Under the pieces are notes generated by a model that was given only the letters and a program-made list of their open reading frames with translations, was not told the DNA's origin and made no database searches. The position numbers were made by a program, and so were the translations under genes. From Oscillospiraceae bacterium (GTDB lineage: Bacteria > Bacillota > Clostridia > Saccharofermentanales > Fastidiosipilaceae), in the NCBI GenBank assembly GCA_029983685.1, contig JASBZA010000001.1:62001-126000 (forward strand): 64,000 nt of DNA. The letters are read 5' to 3'. The first letter of the stretch is position 1. Each line of letters begins with the position of its first letter. This document shows, one piece after another, positions 17,084-25,540 of this stretch.

Positions 17084-17150
17084 AAGACTTTTAAAGTCTT
17101 TAATAAGCCTTAATAAGACTTTAGAAGTCTTGTTAAGGCTTATTTTATAA
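17084..17150 (+). terminator. Nested hairpins before DNA polymerase IV: terminator or attenuator
   Basis: A small palindrome (7-base arms AAGACTT/AAGTCTT, 17084-17100) is followed by a large hairpin with 20-base arms (17102-17121 and 17125-17144, 19 of 20 paired plus one G-U, loop TAG) and a TTTATAA end. ACAAGACTT at 17082-17090 is also perfectly complementary to AAGTCTTGT at 17125-17133, so the two structures can exclude each other. The large hairpin probably ends the DsbA-like gene and may control entry into dinB. Confidence 0.7.
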
Positions 17151-17166
17151 GTGAAAGGACTAGCCT

Positions 17167-18414
17167 ATGGACCGGATCATTCTTCATGCTGATATGAACA
17201 ATTGTTATGCTTCTATTGAAGTGAAGATGCATCCGGAATGGGAAGGTCTTCCTTTGGCCGTATGCGGGTCCAGGGAAGACCGACAGGGCATTGTTCTGGC
17301 TAAGTCGCAGGAGGCCAAAGCTATGGGTGTGAAGACCGGTGAGGCCATCTGGGAAGCTCAAGAGAAGTGTCCGGAGCTGTTGATTGTTCCGCCGCACTAT
17401 GAAGCCTATTTGGATTATTCCAATAAAGCGCGAAAAATTTATTATGACTATACCGACCAGGTGGAGTCTTTCGGCCTGGATGAGTGCTGGCTGGATGTAA
17501 CGGGATCCACACACTTATTTGGAACCGGAGAGACTATAGCCCACACATTACGCGAGAGGATGAAAGCTGAGATGGGGATTACTATTAGTGTGGGCGTAAG
17601 TTTTAACAAGGTTTTTGCCAAGCTTGGAAGTGACTTGAAGAAGCCGGATGCGGTGACCTCTATCCCACGACGGGCTTATCGAGATATTGTCTGGGAATTG
17701 CCCGTAAAAGACCTCCTCGGTATCGGTCGGGCTACAGAGATGAAATTACATAAGGTGGGTATTTACAGCTTGGGTCAGTTAGCTAAGACCAACCCAGATC
17801 ATCTTCACAACATGTTGGGCATTAACGGTTATTATTTGTGGCTTTGTGTTAACGGTTTGGATGAAAGTCCGGTGCAGGATAAAGATTTCAGACCGCCCAT
17901 TAAGACCATTGGCAGAGGGACGACCTGCAGAGAAGACCTGATAAACAATCACGAGGTTTGGCAGGTTTTTCAGGAACTGGCCTTTGAGGTGTCGGCCAGG
18001 CTCAGGCGACACGGCTTCAGAGCCGGCGGTGTACAGATTACGGTTAAGGACAATCAGCTTTTCTCCAGACAGTATCAGATGCCTTTAAGACGGTCGACCC
18101 AGAGTTCAATCCTTTTGACCGAAGCGGCTACGGCTTTATTTAGAGAGCGTTATCCCTGGGACAGAGAGGTTCGGGCCTTGACCATAAGGGCTATTCAGCT
18201 TAGTTCGGACCAAGGCTGGCACCAGGCGGATTTTTTCGAAGACTACAAGTCTTATATTAAGAAAGAGCAGATTGATCAGACGCTTTATGAGATAAAAAGC
18301 CGTTTCGGTGAGACCAAAGTCGGTTTTGCGGGACTCATGCATATGCCTAAGCTTCCCGGCCAAAGAAATGACATTGTGACCCTTCCGGGCGGTATCCTGG
18401 AGCGCCTCGCTTAG
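17167..18414 (+). CDS. dinB: DNA polymerase IV-like Y-family translesion polymerase
   Basis: A 415-residue UmuC/DinB family polymerase. The first catalytic aspartate is in ILHADMNNCYASIE (about 5-18). The second acidic pair is in SFGLDECWLD, a variant of the usual Y-S-x-D-E motif. The thumb and helix-hairpin-helix region (LPVKDLLGIGRATEMKLHKV) follows at about 180-200, then the little-finger domain to about 370. The SFGLDECWLD form with a somewhat longer C-terminus is common in the Clostridial branch of the family. It copies damaged DNA with low fidelity. No LexA box was found upstream; instead there is the hairpin array at 17084-17150. It converges with the histidine kinase gene. Confidence 0.92.
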   Translation: MDRIILHADMNNCYASIEVKMHPEWEGLPLAVCGSREDRQGIVLAKSQEAKAMGVKTGEAIWEAQEKCPELLIVPPHYEAYLDYSNKARKIYYDYTDQVESFGLDECWLDVTGSTHLFGTGETIAHTLRERMKAEMGITISVGVSFNKVFAKLGSDLKKPDAVTSIPRRAYRDIVWELPVKDLLGIGRATEMKLHKVGIYSLGQLAKTNPDHLHNMLGINGYYLWLCVNGLDESPVQDKDFRPPIKTIGRGTTCREDLINNHEVWQVFQELAFEVSARLRRHGFRAGGVQITVKDNQLFSRQYQMPLRRSTQSSILLTEAATALFRERYPWDREVRALTIRAIQLSSDQGWHQADFFEDYKSYIKKEQIDQTLYEIKSRFGETKVGFAGLMHMPKLPGQRNDIVTLPGGILERLA

Positions 18415-18430
18415 CTCAAGATGGCCCGGC

Positions 18431-19798
18431 TTAAACTTCTAAGGGGATTCGAATAAGGACTTCGGCTCCCGGACCGTCATCGGCATTTTTTAGGGATACC
18501 TGCCCGCCATGCTTTTGAATGAGAGTCTGTGTTATAAAAAGACCCATGCCGTAATGGCTGTCGGATGTCCGACTCTTATCACCCGTGAAGAATTGCTCTT
18601 TAGCATGTTTAAGAGCTTCCGATGAGAAGCCGGGTCCCCGGTCTTTTACGATAACTTCCAGGTGCTTAGCGTTTGTTCGAGCCATAATCCGAATTGTTTG
18701 GTCAGGCGGGGAGAAGTCCAGAGCATTATGGATGACATTAAGAAGGGCTCGTTCCAGTAAAGCCTTATCAGCTTTAATAAGGTCCAGATTAGGCTTAATA
18801 TCCGTGTTTAGCCCGATCCCTTTGGCCAGACATAGAGACTCAGCTCGAGTCCGAAGCTCTTCCATGAACTTATCGGCAGAAAATATCTCAAGACGAAGCG
18901 GATAGCTATCAGAGGTTCTAGCTATGTCCATCAGGGTATCGACATAACTATGAATTTGTTCGGAAGCCGTCTCGATATAAGACGTATAAAGACCTTGCTC
19001 TTCATCCAATGATGTTTCGGCCAGAAGGTCGACATTCCCTTGAATGATGGTTAAAGGGGTTTTGAGGTCATGAGCCAAGGACGTAATTTGGTCTCTCTTG
19101 GCTTGTTCCATAGCCCACTCTTTTTCATAAGAAGCCTGTAAATTGTTTTTCATATCAGAAAAAGAAGTCAGGATTTCCTGAAATTCGGCAATATCGGATT
19201 GTCCTACTTCAAAGTCTAAATTTTGTCGGGAAATTTCTTGCGTTGCCTCTAAAAGTGGGTTGAGTTGTTTTTTCATGCTTTTGGCAAAGTGTCCGATTAA
19301 GACTAGGCAAAGCCCTAAGACGTTAAACCCTATCAAAACGTAAAGCAAAATTTCAGGAGAAGGCAAATGTTTATAGAGCAGGGGACGGGTGAACTGTGAA
19401 CCTATGTAGTATTGAAGAACCACATATTCCTTGTCTCGCGTAACCAAGAGATACTGCTTTTTTAGGTCTGTGTTTATTTTGCCATACAAGGCATAGTCCA
19501 TGGCCCGGTCCAAATCGTTGCCTTCTAAACTGGTCTCGATGAGATTATAGTTTTTGTCCAAGAGCACATACTCACACCCCATAGGAAGCTCAACATCATG
19601 TAAATTAGGGCTGGCAGCCAAAACCGGAGCAATGTGCCGGGTCATGCGTTCGGAGTAATCGGCGTAGGAAATAAAGCCGGTTCCGGTCCCGATAGAAAGA
19701 AGTCCTAAGGGGATAGCAACGGATAAGATAAGACCTAGGAGAAGTATGGACAAAAATTTCCAAAAAGACATTCGGAGAGTTGTTTGCTTTACATCCAT
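18431..19798 (-). CDS. Sensor histidine kinase, NisK/SpaK-like
   Basis: About 455 residues. Helices lie at about 15-38 and 155-178, enclosing an extracellular sensor domain. A dimerisation segment then leads to the H-box SLAHDLKTPLTIIQGN (histidine near 250), the N-box NVIHNALDFSP, and ATP-lid motifs VKDRGPGFS and YGMGLFI. I chose ATG 19798 rather than TTG 19816: it overlaps the stop of the regulator gene (ATGGATGTAA) and has GGGGGA upstream. The size, the extracellular domain and the neighbouring NisI-like lipoprotein suggest the kinase class that senses lantibiotics and related antimicrobial peptides. The ligand is inferred. Confidence 0.85.
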   Translation of the reverse strand: MDVKQTTLRMSFWKFLSILLLGLILSVAIPLGLLSIGTGTGFISYADYSERMTRHIAPVLAASPNLHDVELPMGCEYVLLDKNYNLIETSLEGNDLDRAMDYALYGKINTDLKKQYLLVTRDKEYVVLQYYIGSQFTRPLLYKHLPSPEILLYVLIGFNVLGLCLVLIGHFAKSMKKQLNPLLEATQEISRQNLDFEVGQSDIAEFQEILTSFSDMKNNLQASYEKEWAMEQAKRDQITSLAHDLKTPLTIIQGNVDLLAETSLDEEQGLYTSYIETASEQIHSYVDTLMDIARTSDSYPLRLEIFSADKFMEELRTRAESLCLAKGIGLNTDIKPNLDLIKADKALLERALLNVIHNALDFSPPDQTIRIMARTNAKHLEVIVKDRGPGFSSEALKHAKEQFFTGDKSRTSDSHYGMGLFITQTLIQKHGGQVSLKNADDGPGAEVLIRIPLEV

Positions 19799-20448
19799 TT
19801 GTAGCCAATCCCCCAAACTGTTGAAATGGGCTGAATTTGGTAAGGTTCCAGTTTGGCCCGGATGTTTTTGATATGGGTAGAGATGGTCGAGCTATCGCTT
19901 TCACCGTCCCAACCAAAGACGGCTTCATAGATTTGCTCCTTAGAGAAAACTTGTCCCTTGTTTTGGGCCAGATATTGGCAAATCAGGTATTCGCTTTTGG
20001 TCAGGGGAATCGTAATGTTATCGACTTGAAGACTTTTCTCAGATAAGTCTATTCTTATACGGTCAAAGACCAAGGCGCTATGTCTCTCTCTGCGCTCTCT
20101 TCTTAAGTGAGCGTTGACTCTGGCTCTAAGCTCGGCAATGCGAAAGGGCTTTAGCAGATAGTCGTCAGCGCCCAGTCCCAAGCCCAAGGTAATGTCGTTC
20201 TCCATCGCTTTGGCCGAAAGAAAAAGAATGGGACAGTCGACCAGACTGCGGATTTTTTTACAAAATTCCAAACCGTCCATATCCGGCATCATGATATCCA
20301 AAAGAATCAGGTCAAAATGATTTAGGCTGTCCATTGGGACTGCGGCAGCTGAAGCATAGGCCGTAACGATGTGGCCGTCTTTTCTAAGTCCGTTTTTAAT
20401 CAGCTCCCGGATGGCTTTTTCATCGTCAACGATAAGAATTGAGGCCAA
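19789..20448 (-). CDS. Response regulator, OmpR family (NisR/SpaR-like)
   Basis: A 219-residue regulator. The receiver domain has the acidic pair in ILIVDDE, the phospho-acceptor aspartate in LILLDIMMPDMDG (about 50) and the conserved lysine in DDYLLKPF. A winged-helix DNA-binding domain follows, ending in TVWGIGYKWM. I place the start at TTG 20448: AAAGGAG sits 7 bases upstream and the lipoprotein gene stops at 20450. Longer starts would run into that gene. It is co-transcribed with the kinase, whose start overlaps its stop, and probably activates the lipoprotein operon. Confidence 0.92.
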   Translation of the reverse strand: MASILIVDDEKAIRELIKNGLRKDGHIVTAYASAAAVPMDSLNHFDLILLDIMMPDMDGLEFCKKIRSLVDCPILFLSAKAMENDITLGLGLGADDYLLKPFRIAELRARVNAHLRRERRERHSALVFDRIRIDLSEKSLQVDNITIPLTKSEYLICQYLAQNKGQVFSKEQIYEAVFGWDGESDSSTISTHIKNIRAKLEPYQIQPISTVWGIGYKWM

Positions 20449-20449
20449 A

Positions 20450-21268
20450 TTAATTTCTCCTTTGGGCAACATAGTAGTCGTTATTAATATTGACGGCAAC
20501 TGCGTCCTCGACCTTCCTATCTAAAATTTCGCAGATATCGATATAGGTCCAATGTTCACGTTTTTTATCGGCACTTTCACCCTTCCAGTCCATTTTATTT
20601 AAGTCGCCTTTGGACAAAGGCAGTTTGCTTTGAGAATCGAAGGTAATACTTTGCGCTAAGATTCCGAGAAAGTCCCCCAGGTCAGAGGGATTAACTTTCT
20701 CTATGCTGATTTCATACACCTTGTCATCACACAGAAGTTCAGTGGCATTTTGAGGATTAATTCTGAAATCATCCGAGGAGGGCTTGTCGGCATTGAGAAA
20801 ATCTAAAACTTTCTCATTTTTGCGGTGTTTGTCAGTCGGAACGGCCTTGTGATAGCCACCGTTGACATCGACAATTAAGGTGTCGCTTTCTTCTTTTGCC
20901 TCATAGACATTAAGAAAAGGAATAATAGACACGGCTTGAGGAGCCTTCTTTCCCATATCGGCCAAAGTCCTTAAGGTGTCGGTCCCGAGTGTTTCTTGTA
21001 AAAGAATTCTCCCGTTAGAGTCTACTGCCGCAAATTTTCGGATATAGCCGACCCAATCCCCAAGATCATCGTTGGAGCAGTTTTGCTCTAAGATGGTGTA
21101 AGATTTCTTTTGATAAGAGAATTGCCTGACATCGTCATCGTTTAGATAGCACTCTTCTTTATCGGCGGCGTAAGTATCCATTCGCTGTTGTAAAGAACAG
21201 GCGGGGAGTGCAGTGAAGATAATGAAAATGAATAAAATGAGTGTCAGAGCTTTTAAATGTTTTTTCAT
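20450..21268 (-). CDS. Lipoprotein resembling NisI/SpaI lantibiotic immunity proteins
   Basis: A 272-residue lipoprotein with a signal peptide ending in lipobox LPAC (cysteine near 24). Two similar halves are visible. One runs from about 55 to 140 (YTILEQNCSNDDLGDWVGYI ... LIVDVNGGYHKA), the other from about 165 to 270 (YEISIEKVNPSDLGDFLGIL ... VAVNINNDYYVA). The repeated DLGDW/FxG and D/NxNxxYxxA patterns fit the NisI/SpaI family, which binds or blocks lantibiotics at the cell surface. It is the first gene of a lipoprotein-regulator-kinase operon. No LanFEG transporter or lantibiotic synthesis gene lies nearby, so the cassette would be an immunity or sensing module only. The family call is from memory of the pattern. 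Confidence 0.65.
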   Translation of the reverse strand: MKKHLKALTLILFIFIIFTALPACSLQQRMDTYAADKEECYLNDDDVRQFSYQKKSYTILEQNCSNDDLGDWVGYIRKFAAVDSNGRILLQETLGTDTLRTLADMGKKAPQAVSIIPFLNVYEAKEESDTLIVDVNGGYHKAVPTDKHRKNEKVLDFLNADKPSSDDFRINPQNATELLCDDKVYEISIEKVNPSDLGDFLGILAQSITFDSQSKLPLSKGDLNKMDWKGESADKKREHWTYIDICEILDRKVEDAVAVNINNDYYVAQRRN

Positions 21269-21382
21269 GGTTTTATAGGTCCTTTCTTATGCTTACCCGG
21301 CTAGCTTAAAGGCCAATCTTGAAGATTTCATAAAGAAAAAATATTTTTATGAGCATGTTAAAATTGAAAAAATACGGACGAG

Positions 21383-21877
21383 GTGAGGAAATGTGTTGGA
21401 AGCATTTTTGGTACTTTAAAAAGCTATGCCAAAAAGAAGGAGTCTGTTGAATGTGTTCTTCTGGTGGGCTCTTATGCTAGGGGTACGAATAGGGAAGACT
21501 CCGATATCGATGTGGTGCTTATCACATCTGAAAAAGCAGCCTTATTAGAAGACCCCGGCTTCATAAATGCTTTCGGTCATGTCGTTAAGCAGCAAACAGA
21601 GTACTACAGTGCTTGCACCTCCATTCGCGTTTGGTACGAAGACGGTAAAGAGGTGGAGTTCGGCATAGTGGAACAGTCGTGGATAGCAAAACTTTTAGAT
21701 GCTGGAACCGCTCGGGTGCTGAATGACGGTTATAGGCTTATCTTGGATAAGAAGGGTTTTTTAAATAATAGCTTAAAGCTAAGAGATGGCATCTTATTAG
21801 AACAAATGATAATATATAATTTAATTTTTGTAATTATTCGCACAGTTATGTTTGTAAAATATTTGATTTTCTTATAA
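21383..21877 (+). CDS. Nucleotidyltransferase-fold protein, probably truncated
   Basis: A 164-residue protein with the minimal nucleotidyltransferase motif GSYARGTNREDSDIDVVLI (about 29-47): the G-S motif and the two metal-binding aspartates are all present. The start is GTG 21383 with a poor ribosome site. From about 21,790 the composition turns sharply AT-rich and the last 25 residues become hydrophobic (YNLIFVIIRTVMFVKYLIFL), unlike the family. The native C-terminus has probably been lost at the border of the AT-rich segment that follows. The substrate is unknown; a HEPN antitoxin partner is not present. Confidence 0.65.
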   Translation: MRKCVGSIFGTLKSYAKKKESVECVLLVGSYARGTNREDSDIDVVLITSEKAALLEDPGFINAFGHVVKQQTEYYSACTSIRVWYEDGKEVEFGIVEQSWIAKLLDAGTARVLNDGYRLILDKKGFLNNSLKLRDGILLEQMIIYNLIFVIIRTVMFVKYLIFL

Positions 21878-21975
21878 AATTAAATAAATTGTTAACTTTT
21901 ATGGCTTTATAGATTAAAATGAATTTTAAATACTGATTACGCTATGATGTGCTATTCAGAAATAAAGGAGAAAAA

Positions 21976-24297
21976 ATGTTTTGTCCAAAATGTGGAGCCC
22001 AAGTCACTTCTGGTAGTAAGTTTAGTGGTGAATGCGGGGCTAGTTTAAATAACCAAGAAAATATGCTGTCGTCTAATTCAAATGAGAAAACTTATAAAAC
22101 TGCTTACTCAGAAAATAACAACAAAACTAAAAAAGATGTACACACTTTAAAATCAAAAAAAACTAAGAAATACATTACTATACTAATATTAAGTGTATTA
22201 GCTTTATCATGTTTAATAGTTGCATTAAAATTATTAGTTTTCGGAAGCGATGTTAACGCATATGTAATTCTCTCTGATGGAAATTTTGAATTACTGACTG
22301 ACTTAAAAGATGCTAAAACGATAACAATTGATTCAAGTAGAACTAACAATGTCAATCCGGAACTTGTTTCATTTAGCCCCGATGGAAAATATATTTATTA
22401 TTTAAGCAAATATGATGAAGATACATATTCAGGTTTACTTTGTAGGGCTGAAATTAAAAAAATTAAACAAAATAAAGAATCTTTCTTAGAGGTTATAGAT
22501 CAAAATGTTAATCCAAGTTATAAATTCTTGAAACAAGGAACTTTGGTTTACAAAAACAAGAATAATGAATTATATTATTTTAATGGGAAAACTACAGAAA
22601 AATTAGCTGATAATGTTGTAAATTTTCAAACTGATGGAAATTCAAAAGTTACTTATTTATCGCAACAATCAAATATTGATAATTTATATGGCATTGATAT
22701 CAAAGATACACAAAAAATAATAAATCTTATTTCTTGTGACCATACAATAGTTGACAATGAGAATTTCGATAACATAATTTATTATGATAAAAAGGAGAGC
22801 AAGCTTTGTAAAGTGGGATTTAATCAAGATTATGAAATTATTGCAAGTAATGTAGAGGTATTAGGAAAAGAAAGTGATGCGATATATTATAAAGTTGAAA
22901 CTGAGTCAAAGCTTTTAACTGATTTTATTGTTAATAACAATAATAATATTAATCAAATACCCGAAGAACCAAATCGTGCAGACTTTTATGTAAAAGAAGC
23001 TACATATACTATGCTCACTGGTACAGATTTGAAAGAGAGTGATTATCCCGATTTATACACATCTATTGGAAAGAAAAATGCATGGTTCGAAAAATCCCGC
23101 TTTATTTATTATTCAATGTATGAGGTTTCAAAAGCAAATTGGGGTTCTAATAGCGAGGCTATACATGAACAAATTGATAATTTTATCGATAGGTTTGCCG
23201 AGTTAGAAAATGCAGATGGTTTTATCCCGGTTACAGAAGAAGTCAAAGAAGCATTAAAAGAAATTAATAAATTGAGTTCTCTTGAAGGTGATTGGCGATG
23301 GCTAAAATTATGCTATTCAAAAGAAGAAAAGACAACTAGCAAATTTGATCAAAAAGCATATGATGCAGCACTAGATAATTATAATAAGGTACTTAGTAAT
23401 CGAGAAAATCTATATAGACTTAAAAATGCATTAGAAGATCCAGAAAATGCTATTTCTGTTTATAATCTGCTTAAGTATTCTAATGGTAAAAGTACTTTGA
23501 TAAGTGAAGGAGTAATAAATACGAGTTTGTATCCTGGGTTGATTATTTACGATACTGTGGACATGTTACTGGAAAGTATTAATTTGGATGAAATATCAGA
23601 AATTGATGACATCAACCAAATGATTGACGCTGATATGAAAGAAGAAAATTATCTATATTCTTTTGAAAAATCTTTACCCATAAAAATTTCCGCAGAAGCT
23701 GCTAAAAAAATTAATTCAATTGGTGGTACGGATAATAATATTGACTTTTATGCTATAAACTCTTCTATTCTTATGAGTGTTAGTGATAGTGAATTGTATA
23801 ATGCTCAAATAGATAAAAATTATATTCTGGATTTTGAATTAATGGTAGAAGACGCAACAGTTATTGGGTTGGACCAAGATACATTTTATTATTATTCGGG
23901 AGTATATTCTTATGATGATAATAAATACTATGATTTATATGCGCTAAAAGATCTTAAACCGACACTTCTGGCAAAAGATGTGCCTTTTAATTGTAATCTG
24001 TTAGTTTATGATGATGGAAAAATTTTCGAATCATCACTATCTAGAGATAGTAAAAAGCTATTTAATACCAACATCAACCTTAAGGAACTAAATATTGATG
24101 GTTCACATACTAAAATAGCCAATGATGTAACTCAGTATGCAAGGACTGATGAGGACACAATTATTTATATTTCGGATGGGGTGTTATTCTCCTTTTCTAA
24201 AGGTGAAAATAACTTTATAACCAATAATGTTGATTGGTTTTGGTGTTCAGATTTTTTAAAGCCTTCTAATAATTTGATTTTTTATCTAATCCATTAA
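21976..24297 (+). CDS. Membrane-anchored zinc-ribbon protein of unknown function (AT-rich)
   Basis: A 773-residue protein from ATG 21976 (AAAGGAG upstream). Residues 1-25 form a zinc-ribbon-like start (FCPKCGAQV, then GECGASL). The second pair has lost its first cysteine: FSGECG where FCxxCG is usual. A basic linker and one membrane helix (about 67-90) follow. The remaining 680 residues lie outside, with beta-propeller-like repeats (VSFSPDGKYIYYLSK, LYYFNGKTTEKLADNV, DEDTIIYISDGVLFSF) and a helical middle section (about 340-560). Codon use is strongly A/T-ending, unlike the neighbours, suggesting acquisition by transfer. I do not recognise a function. Proteins of this layout often act at the envelope. 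Confidence 0.75.
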   Translation: MFCPKCGAQVTSGSKFSGECGASLNNQENMLSSNSNEKTYKTAYSENNNKTKKDVHTLKSKKTKKYITILILSVLALSCLIVALKLLVFGSDVNAYVILSDGNFELLTDLKDAKTITIDSSRTNNVNPELVSFSPDGKYIYYLSKYDEDTYSGLLCRAEIKKIKQNKESFLEVIDQNVNPSYKFLKQGTLVYKNKNNELYYFNGKTTEKLADNVVNFQTDGNSKVTYLSQQSNIDNLYGIDIKDTQKIINLISCDHTIVDNENFDNIIYYDKKESKLCKVGFNQDYEIIASNVEVLGKESDAIYYKVETESKLLTDFIVNNNNNINQIPEEPNRADFYVKEATYTMLTGTDLKESDYPDLYTSIGKKNAWFEKSRFIYYSMYEVSKANWGSNSEAIHEQIDNFIDRFAELENADGFIPVTEEVKEALKEINKLSSLEGDWRWLKLCYSKEEKTTSKFDQKAYDAALDNYNKVLSNRENLYRLKNALEDPENAISVYNLLKYSNGKSTLISEGVINTSLYPGLIIYDTVDMLLESINLDEISEIDDINQMIDADMKEENYLYSFEKSLPIKISAEAAKKINSIGGTDNNIDFYAINSSILMSVSDSELYNAQIDKNYILDFELMVEDATVIGLDQDTFYYYSGVYSYDDNKYYDLYALKDLKPTLLAKDVPFNCNLLVYDDGKIFESSLSRDSKKLFNTNINLKELNIDGSHTKIANDVTQYARTDEDTIIYISDGVLFSFSKGENNFITNNVDWFWCSDFLKPSNNLIFYLIH

Positions 24298-24321
24298 GGC
24301 ATAGATGAAGATCCTAATGGC

Positions 24322-24351
24322 AGGTGACAATTCTTTTAAGAATTGTCACCT
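24322..24351. terminator. Perfect 14-bp hairpin between convergent genes
   Basis: Arms AGGTGACAATTCTT and AAGAATTGTCACCT with a two-base loop lie between the zinc-ribbon gene and the convergent deaminase gene. No strong T-run follows on either side, so termination efficiency is uncertain. Confidence 0.55.
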
Positions 24352-24377
24352 AAGATAATGTTGATTCTTATGTAAAC

Positions 24378-25391
24378 TTACTTATGAGCCTCTACATAAG
24401 CGTCGATTTCAGCTAAGTAAGCGGCACGTTTCTCTTCGCTAATCCAAGAAATCTCGAAAGAATTCTTAGCAATCTTTACGATATCTTCTTGGCTTAAATC
24501 CATCTTCTTAGCCAGCTCATAGTAATCGTTGGCAATATAGCTCTGGAAGTAGGCCGGATCGTCGGAGTTAACCGTAATCTTTACGCCCTGGTCCAGGAGT
24601 TCTTTCATTTCCTTACCCTTCATATCGTCAGTAACAAAGCTGTTGGAAACCGGGCAGCAGGTAAAGCCGATGCCTTTTTCCTTGACGTATTCGACCAGGC
24701 TTTGATCCTCAACAATATTGGTACCGTGATCGATACGGTCAACACCGATAACATGGAGCACATCGTGGATATGTTTAATGGAGTCTTTCTGGTCGATGTC
24801 GCAGTGCATGGTCAGCTTGAAGCCGTCCTTTTTTGCCATCTCAAAGACCTTTTGGAACTTGGTAGGCGGGTTGTCTCTTTCGTCGGAGTCTAAGCCGATA
24901 CCGACAATCTTGTCGAAGAAAGGACGGGCCATTTCATAATGCTCTAAAGCCGATTCTTCGCTCATATCGCGTAAGAAGCACATGATGAGTTGAGAGCTGA
25001 TACCGAAGCGCTCTTCGGATTCGGTCACGGCACGATAGTAACCGTTAAACATTTCGGCAAAATCGACTCCGCGAGAGGTGTGGGCCTGGGGATCGAAGAA
25101 CATCTCAACGTGACGGACACTGTTTTCTTTGGCTTTGGCCAAATAAGCCATGGCGAGCTTGTAAAAGTCTTCACTGTCCTGTAAGACATTCATAGCCGGA
25201 TAATACACGGCGAGAAAAGAGCTCAGATCATTAAATTGATAGCTGGCTTTAACTTCCTCAATAGTGCTTTGGCCGATGTCGACATTATTTTTCTGAGCCA
25301 ATTCCAACTTCAAATCCGGTTCCAAAGTTCCTTCCAGATGCAGGTGCAACTCGGCTTTGGGTAAGCCCTGAATAAATTCTCTACTAACCAT
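24378..25391 (-). CDS. Adenosine/adenine deaminase family protein (adenine deaminase type 2-like)
   Basis: A 337-residue amidohydrolase. The zinc site begins with ELHLHLEGTLEP (about 14-25); IDHGTN and NSDDPAYF supply the later catalytic His and Asp residues. FFDPQAHTSRG near 98 and the SDERDNPPTKFQKVF stretch are typical of the branch that deaminates adenine rather than adenosine. An oddity: the usual HAGE motif (His ligand plus catalytic Glu) reads HCDID here, replacing Glu by Asp. The substrate may therefore differ (adenine, adenosine or another 6-aminopurine). An AGGAGG ribosome site precedes the ATG. It is divergent from the HD-domain gene. No purine riboswitch is visible upstream. Confidence 0.85.
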   Translation of the reverse strand: MVSREFIQGLPKAELHLHLEGTLEPDLKLELAQKNNVDIGQSTIEEVKASYQFNDLSSFLAVYYPAMNVLQDSEDFYKLAMAYLAKAKENSVRHVEMFFDPQAHTSRGVDFAEMFNGYYRAVTESEERFGISSQLIMCFLRDMSEESALEHYEMARPFFDKIVGIGLDSDERDNPPTKFQKVFEMAKKDGFKLTMHCDIDQKDSIKHIHDVLHVIGVDRIDHGTNIVEDQSLVEYVKEKGIGFTCCPVSNSFVTDDMKGKEMKELLDQGVKITVNSDDPAYFQSYIANDYYELAKKMDLSQEDIVKIAKNSFEISWISEEKRAAYLAEIDAYVEAHK

Positions 25392-25453
25392 AAAATCCTC
25401 CTATTGGTTATTTCGTCGGTAAGATTTTTACCGGTATGACGGGCGACTGCTCG

Positions 25454-25481
25454 TTGACTTAATATAGTCTTATTCTACTAT
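25454..25481 (+). promoter_or_regulatory. Promoter of the HD-domain gene
   Basis: TTGACT (25454-25459) and TACTAT (25476-25481) are separated by 16 bases, about 60 bases before the ATG at 25541. Confidence 0.5.
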
Positions 25482-25540
25482 AGTTACAGACGCTGGGTTA
25501 TAATATTTGTTTATACTTAATAAGGATGGAGGACAGGACA

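Noticed and set aside
25392..25540. Possible purine riboswitch before the deaminase
   Set aside because: The core motifs of the purine aptamer are not seen; only a short hairpin and promoter elements are present.
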